Source of the DNA: a virus
DNA: 32,671 nt
IMG/VR virus record: IMGVR_UViG_3300046794_000229
Span: 1 to 32,671 of that record
Direction: 5' to 3' (one strand)
Under the pieces are notes generated by a model. It was not told the DNA's origin. It saw only the letters and a list, made by a program, of their open reading frames with translations, and ran no database searches. How positions within the stretch are numbered: the stretch's first letter is position 1; each line of letters starts with the position of its first letter. The position numbers were made by a program, and so were the translations under genes. Of this stretch, positions 28,847-32,671 are shown one piece after another.

Positions 28847-31536
28847 TGGCAGATTACAGCGACATCCTGGAGCAGGCCGGGCGGCAGTTCAACGTCGACC
28901 CGAAGCTGCTCGCCCTGGTCATGCGCCAGGAAAGCGGCGGCAACGCTGGCGCGGTCTCGTCGAAAGGTGCGCGCGGGCCCATGCAGGTCATGCCGGGCAC
29001 CGCCAAGGACATGGGCGTGACCAACCAGGCAGACCCCGTGCAGAACATCATGGCCGGCGCCAAATACCTGTCCCAGCAGCTCGACAAGTACAAGGACCCT
29101 GCTCTGGCCCTGGCGGCCTACAATGCGGGCCCTGGGGCGGTCGACAAGCACGGCGGCGTCCCACCCTTCCCCGAAACCCAAGGCTACGTGAAATCGATCA
29201 TGGCGGCCTACCAAGGTGGCCAGGGTGCGAGCGGCAGCGCGGCGCCGCAGTCCATGCCCGGGCTGCCGCCGACTGCCGGCGGGCGCCCGGCGCCCGGCGC
29301 GCAGCTGGCCGACGCTGACCCGTTCTCTGCGCTGATGGCCAAGGCCGGCGCCGCACCGACTGGCACCAGCAAAGCCGCCCAGGCGGCGCCGCATGCCGAT
29401 CCGTTCTCGCAACTGATGGCGAAAGCGGATGCGTCCAACACGGCGCCGGCCGCTGCCCCGCACCAGACATCCATCACCGACCTGCCTGGCGCTGCTGTCG
29501 AACCGCTGGCCACGTTGGCGACCGGCGCGCTGGGCGGCATCGCCGGCGGCGCTACGCGTCTCGGCGCGGCCGCACTCGGCAAGAACTTCGACGAAGCCAA
29601 GGGTCTGGGCGACCGTGTACAGAACGCGTTGACCTATCAGCCGCAAACCGAAGGCGGCAAGGCATCGATAGCAGGCCTCGGCGAAATCGCGAGCAAGGCC
29701 AAGAACGCGCTCATGGATTCGCCCGTCGGCTCTGCGCTGTCCAGCGCGGGCAAGGCGTACGAGAACACGTTCGTCAAGGGCTCTACAAACCCGCTGATGG
29801 CGACCGTCAATGACATGGTCCCGGGTGTCGCAGCCAACGTGGTGGCCGGCAAACTGGGCGGCGCTGCATTGGATGCTGCCAAGGCGGCGCCTGGAGCAGT
29901 GCGCGCAGGGCTCGACCGTGCTGCGTCGGCAGTTGGACGCGGCCAGCCTGCCCCAGCTGCAGCGGCGGCACCGGCGCCGCCCGTCGCGACGCTTTCGGGC
30001 GTTGGCGCGGCGTCTGCCAATTTGAACCCGTATCCGGCGCTGACCGGCGAGGTCGCGGCGCGCGGCGGCAGCTCGGCATTCCCGCAGGTGAAACTGTCGC
30101 AGATCCAGAAGGACGTGCCACTCGACGAGCAGGCGGTCCGTGCGAAGATCGCAAACGAGATTCTGGGCGATGACCATGGCAAGGTGCGCGAAGGCGTCAT
30201 CACCGGCAACGAGGACACGCTGCGCAGCGAGTATACGCACGCGAATAGTTCGGAAAACACTCCGGCCCAGATCCTGCTGCGCCAGCAGATCGCCAAGGAA
30301 CAGCAGGCGCTGACAGACTTTTCCGAGGCGCGTATTGAAGCCACAGGAGCGAATCCCAACCTGACCAATAACTATCAGCGCGGCCAGGTGATCAATGATG
30401 CCTTCCATGGCGAGGGCGGCCTTTCCGACTACTTCAAGCAGGCCAAGCAGGAGCTCTACGACCGCGCGAAGGCGGAGTCTGGCGGCAATCCGATCCAGTC
30501 CGCGCACGTCGACAATCTACTGGCGGACAAGCAATTCATGGCGGAAGCGAAACGCAACGGGCATACCGGTGTAGTTGAGGGTGTCCGCGATCTGATCGAC
30601 CTCGCACGCACTACGGGCTTCAAGGATCCCCTCACGGGCGAGGTGCACGCGCCGGGTAGTGTTGGCGCCTGGGATGCGGTCCGGAAGTCGAACAACGCGG
30701 GATGGTCCCCCGACAACGCGCGCACGATCGCGGCTATCAACCGCGCAATCGACCAGGATGTTGTGGCGGCGGCCGGATCGGACGCATACAAGATGGGGGA
30801 CGCGCTCCATAAGGCCGAAAAGACCATCATGGATACCCCGGCGATTAGTGAGATTTTCGGTGGCGCAGATGCGAATGGAATCAAGGACGGGGCTGCAATG
30901 GAAAAGCTGCCGACCTTACTAAACAATATGTCCATCGACAAGTGGACGCACATTCACAATACGCTTGATGACCTGTCTCGCGGCATCGTGCGCGGGGCGC
31001 CAGAAGGCATGCCAGCCGTACCGCAGGACTTGCGCGATTTGGCGGCGGCGGCAAAGGCCGAAATGCATGGCGCCCTGGCTCGTGAGGTCTATGAGAAAGG
31101 AGCGGGCAAAGCCGGTGTATGGAACCAGAACGACGCCAATAAGGCGCTCAACTCCGTGGTGGGTCAGAAGATCATCAATACCTTCGACCCTGATGAGGTT
31201 CAGCGATTCCACACGCTTAATCTGGGCGGTCAAATCATGCCGGGCAAGCATTCGTACGAGGGCTCGGAACTTCAGAAAATTCGCATGAGCAAACCCGGTC
31301 TGATCGAAAAGCATGCTGGCAAGGCTGGGGCAGTTGCCGGCGGCGCGATGGGCGCGGCTATAAACCCATGGCTCGGCGGCCCTGGCACTCAATCAGGGGC
31401 GGTCCTGGGAGCCAAGATCGCCGGCCGCTCCGCGTCGAAACGACTTGAGGGCGAATCAAACAAGCTGCTCGATGCGATGAAGGCCAATTCGAAGCTGGGT
31501 AGACAAGGCGAAGGCAATCGCCTGACCGGGCATTAA
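28846..31536 (+). CDS. ejection protein with lytic transglycosylase domain (gp16 position)
   Basis: The 896-residue product begins with an SLT lytic transglycosylase domain. Signs are VMRQESGGN (catalytic Glu29), ARGPMQVMPGTA (about 42-53) and ALAAYNAGPGAVDK (about 88-101). It would cut peptidoglycan locally while DNA enters the cell. The remaining 750 residues are Ala/Gly-rich and helical, with two repeated DPFS-A/Q-LMAKA(G/D) units near residues 160-200. P22 gp16 is 609 aa; this one is larger because the enzyme is fused in. Two terminators follow. Confidence 0.93.
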   Translation: MADYSDILEQAGRQFNVDPKLLALVMRQESGGNAGAVSSKGARGPMQVMPGTAKDMGVTNQADPVQNIMAGAKYLSQQLDKYKDPALALAAYNAGPGAVDKHGGVPPFPETQGYVKSIMAAYQGGQGASGSAAPQSMPGLPPTAGGRPAPGAQLADADPFSALMAKAGAAPTGTSKAAQAAPHADPFSQLMAKADASNTAPAAAPHQTSITDLPGAAVEPLATLATGALGGIAGGATRLGAAALGKNFDEAKGLGDRVQNALTYQPQTEGGKASIAGLGEIASKAKNALMDSPVGSALSSAGKAYENTFVKGSTNPLMATVNDMVPGVAANVVAGKLGGAALDAAKAAPGAVRAGLDRAASAVGRGQPAPAAAAAPAPPVATLSGVGAASANLNPYPALTGEVAARGGSSAFPQVKLSQIQKDVPLDEQAVRAKIANEILGDDHGKVREGVITGNEDTLRSEYTHANSSENTPAQILLRQQIAKEQQALTDFSEARIEATGANPNLTNNYQRGQVINDAFHGEGGLSDYFKQAKQELYDRAKAESGGNPIQSAHVDNLLADKQFMAEAKRNGHTGVVEGVRDLIDLARTTGFKDPLTGEVHAPGSVGAWDAVRKSNNAGWSPDNARTIAAINRAIDQDVVAAAGSDAYKMGDALHKAEKTIMDTPAISEIFGGADANGIKDGAAMEKLPTLLNNMSIDKWTHIHNTLDDLSRGIVRGAPEGMPAVPQDLRDLAAAAKAEMHGALAREVYEKGAGKAGVWNQNDANKALNSVVGQKIINTFDPDEVQRFHTLNLGGQIMPGKHSYEGSELQKIRMSKPGLIEKHAGKAGAVAGGAMGAAINPWLGGPGTQSGAVLGAKIAGRSASKRLEGESNKLLDAMKANSKLGRQGEGNRLTGH

Positions 31537-31550
31537 GCGACCGCAACATC

Positions 31551-31578
31551 AAAGCCGCCTCGTGCGGCTTTCCTTTTT
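31551..31578 (+). terminator. intrinsic terminator after the ejection genes
   Basis: AAAGCCGC (31551-31558), CTCGT loop and GCGGCTTT (31564-31571), then CC and five T. It is the first of two adjacent terminators before the tailspike gene. Confidence 0.8.
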
Positions 31579-31579
31579 C

Positions 31580-31602
31580 AGCACCCGAGAGGTGCTTTTT
31601 TT
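31580..31602 (+). terminator. second intrinsic terminator before the tailspike
   Basis: AGCACC (31580-31585), a 5-nt loop and GGTGCT (31591-31596), followed by a T-run to 31602. Together with the previous hairpin it separates the tailspike from the morphogenesis genes. Confidence 0.85.
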
Positions 31603-31619
31603 ACGTCCAGAGGAACCAC

Positions 31620-32671
31620 ATGCCATCTCTGATGCCGACAGGCAAGCAGCAGTATTTCTATACCGGCAGCTCCAAGCCACTTGCCGGGGGCAAGGTCTAC
31701 ACGTACGCGGCGGGCGCGAGCACGCCCAAGGTTACCTACCAGGACGCGGCCGGGACGATCCCGAACACGAACCCGGTCGTGCTCGATTCCACCGGGTCTG
31801 CGCTCATTTACTGGAGCGGCTCATACAAGGTCGTCATCACCGATGCGTTCGACGTGCCAATCTACACGGTCGACAACTACAACACCGACCCATTCGGCGT
31901 TGCGCCGTTCATTGCGAGCCTCGCGGCATCTGGTGGCGCATCCCTGATCGGCTTCCTCCAGGCGGGCATCGGCGCAATCCCGACCACGGTACGGGATGAG
32001 CTGCGCGCGTTTGTTAGGCCAGAGCAGTTCGGCGCCATAGGCGATGGCGTGGCCGACGACACCGCGGCGTTTAATGCGGCTTTGGCCACCGGCAAAAACG
32101 TGCATCTGACGAAGAGCGCGTACAACGTGACGGCCCTCAATTTCACCATGCCGGCACAGACGCTGTACATGCACGGTGCGCTGCTGAAGATCGTCCAGCT
32201 GAATATCAATGCCGACAACGTGACGATCGACCTGGGTGGCGGCGAAATTCGCGGTCCCCTGCACGTTGGCAAGCTGGCAGCACAGGCGGCCACCGGGCAA
32301 AACCAGCTGGTGTTCGAAGACGCTTCTCAGTTCGTGGTGGGTGACCAAATCTGGTGCTCGTATGGCGACAACGTATCGAACTTTCCGCTGGCCACGCCAA
32401 CCGCGATTACCGCGATTTCCGGCAACACCGTAACGCTCGCGGCCAACTTGATCGGCACAGTCGCAATCGCTGCAGGCACTTACGTCGGCACGTTCTCATG
32501 GACCACGCTGGTGGGGAGCAACGCGTCTAAGAACCTGCACTTCGTCAACGGCAAGATGACGAACAGCCAGGGGTATTTCCTTTACACCTGGCGGTGGAAC
32601 CAGGCTGACTTCGCAACGAACATCCCGAACATCCTGTGCGAGAAGATTGATTTCTCCGGCAACGGTCTCGA
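31620..32671 (+). CDS. tailspike, N-terminal part (3' end off the window)
   Basis: The first 350 residues are present. Residues 1-95 (MPSLMPTGKQQYFYTGSSKP, GGKVYTYAAGASTPKVTYQD, GSYKVVITD) match the head-binding domain that anchors P22-like tailspikes to the virion. A linker follows, then the FGAIGDGVADDTAAFNAAL motif (about residues 137-155), which opens pectate-lyase-like beta-helix domains. The visible start of the beta-helix (VTIDLGGGEIRGPLHVG) should continue beyond the window. It should bind and probably degrade the host surface polysaccharide. Start 31620 has an AGAGG site. Confidence 0.9.
   Translation, partial: MPSLMPTGKQQYFYTGSSKPLAGGKVYTYAAGASTPKVTYQDAAGTIPNTNPVVLDSTGSALIYWSGSYKVVITDAFDVPIYTVDNYNTDPFGVAPFIASLAASGGASLIGFLQAGIGAIPTTVRDELRAFVRPEQFGAIGDGVADDTAAFNAALATGKNVHLTKSAYNVTALNFTMPAQTLYMHGALLKIVQLNINADNVTIDLGGGEIRGPLHVGKLAAQAATGQNQLVFEDASQFVVGDQIWCSYGDNVSNFPLATPTAITAISGNTVTLAANLIGTVAIAAGTYVGTFSWTTLVGSNASKNLHFVNGKMTNSQGYFLYTWRWNQADFATNIPNILCEKIDFSGNGL

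Noticed and set aside
31620-32671. Diversity-generating retroelement like that of Bordetella podovirus BPP-1
   Set aside because: Some late-gene resemblance prompted a look, but no reverse transcriptase, Avd gene or template/variable repeat pair is visible in the window, and the receptor protein here is a beta-helix tailspike.

Overview
The window is a contiguous block of a temperate, podovirus-type phage or prophage. It carries a λ-like control and recombination half (about 1-14.5 kb) joined to a P22-like packaging, head and short-tail half (about 14.5 kb to the end). GC-rich coding sequence, TAGCG-type operators and the conserved small early proteins suggest a Burkholderiales host, perhaps of the Massilia/Janthinobacterium kind; the host is an inference. 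No tRNA, rRNA, CRISPR array, insertion sequence, integrase or lysis gene was recognised. The window is therefore probably incomplete at both ends: a gene runs off each edge.

Left arm (1-7.6 kb, minus strand). A leftward early operon starts at a promoter (PL, 7579-7606) covered by repressor operators. It encodes small Zn-ribbon and conserved phage proteins, a YqaJ exonuclease and RecT annealase pair, several conserved unknowns, a winged-helix protein and a C5 cytosine methyltransferase with an unusually long tandem-repeat region. Two small genes in this operon appear to carry a +1 frameshift. A two-TM membrane protein gene (305-943) is inserted against the direction of the operon.

Immunity region (7.6-10.1 kb). 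A LexA/S24-type CI repressor (minus) and a YdaS/Cro-like protein (plus) face each other across three operator sites centred exactly 24 bp apart. The same 13-bp palindrome occurs twice at PL. Downstream of the repressor, in the lysogenically transcribed direction, lie two tandem related lipoproteins and a small Zn-type protein, with an oppositely oriented unknown gene beyond them.

Right early operon (10.1-13.5 kb, plus). It holds a terminator at the end of cro, a small RHH-like protein, an RMF-like protein, a Cys-rich protein, a DUF1376 replication protein whose gene contains an iteron-like cluster of GGGACA repeats (a candidate origin), RusA, and a Q/ArpU-like late regulator. Next come a lower-GC accessory gene, a strong promoter-like sequence and three consecutive intrinsic terminators, as expected for a late operon run by antitermination.

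Late operon (14.5 kb to end, plus). In order: small and large terminase, an SGNH esterase inserted before the portal, P22-type portal, scaffold, coat, gp4-like and gp10-like tail completion proteins, small structural proteins, a 2-oxoglutarate oxygenase with an acetyltransferase, three ejection proteins (the last with an N-terminal lytic transglycosylase), and the N-terminal 350 residues of a tailspike with a head-binding domain. Several intrinsic terminator-like hairpins lie within this operon, one inside the portal coding sequence.
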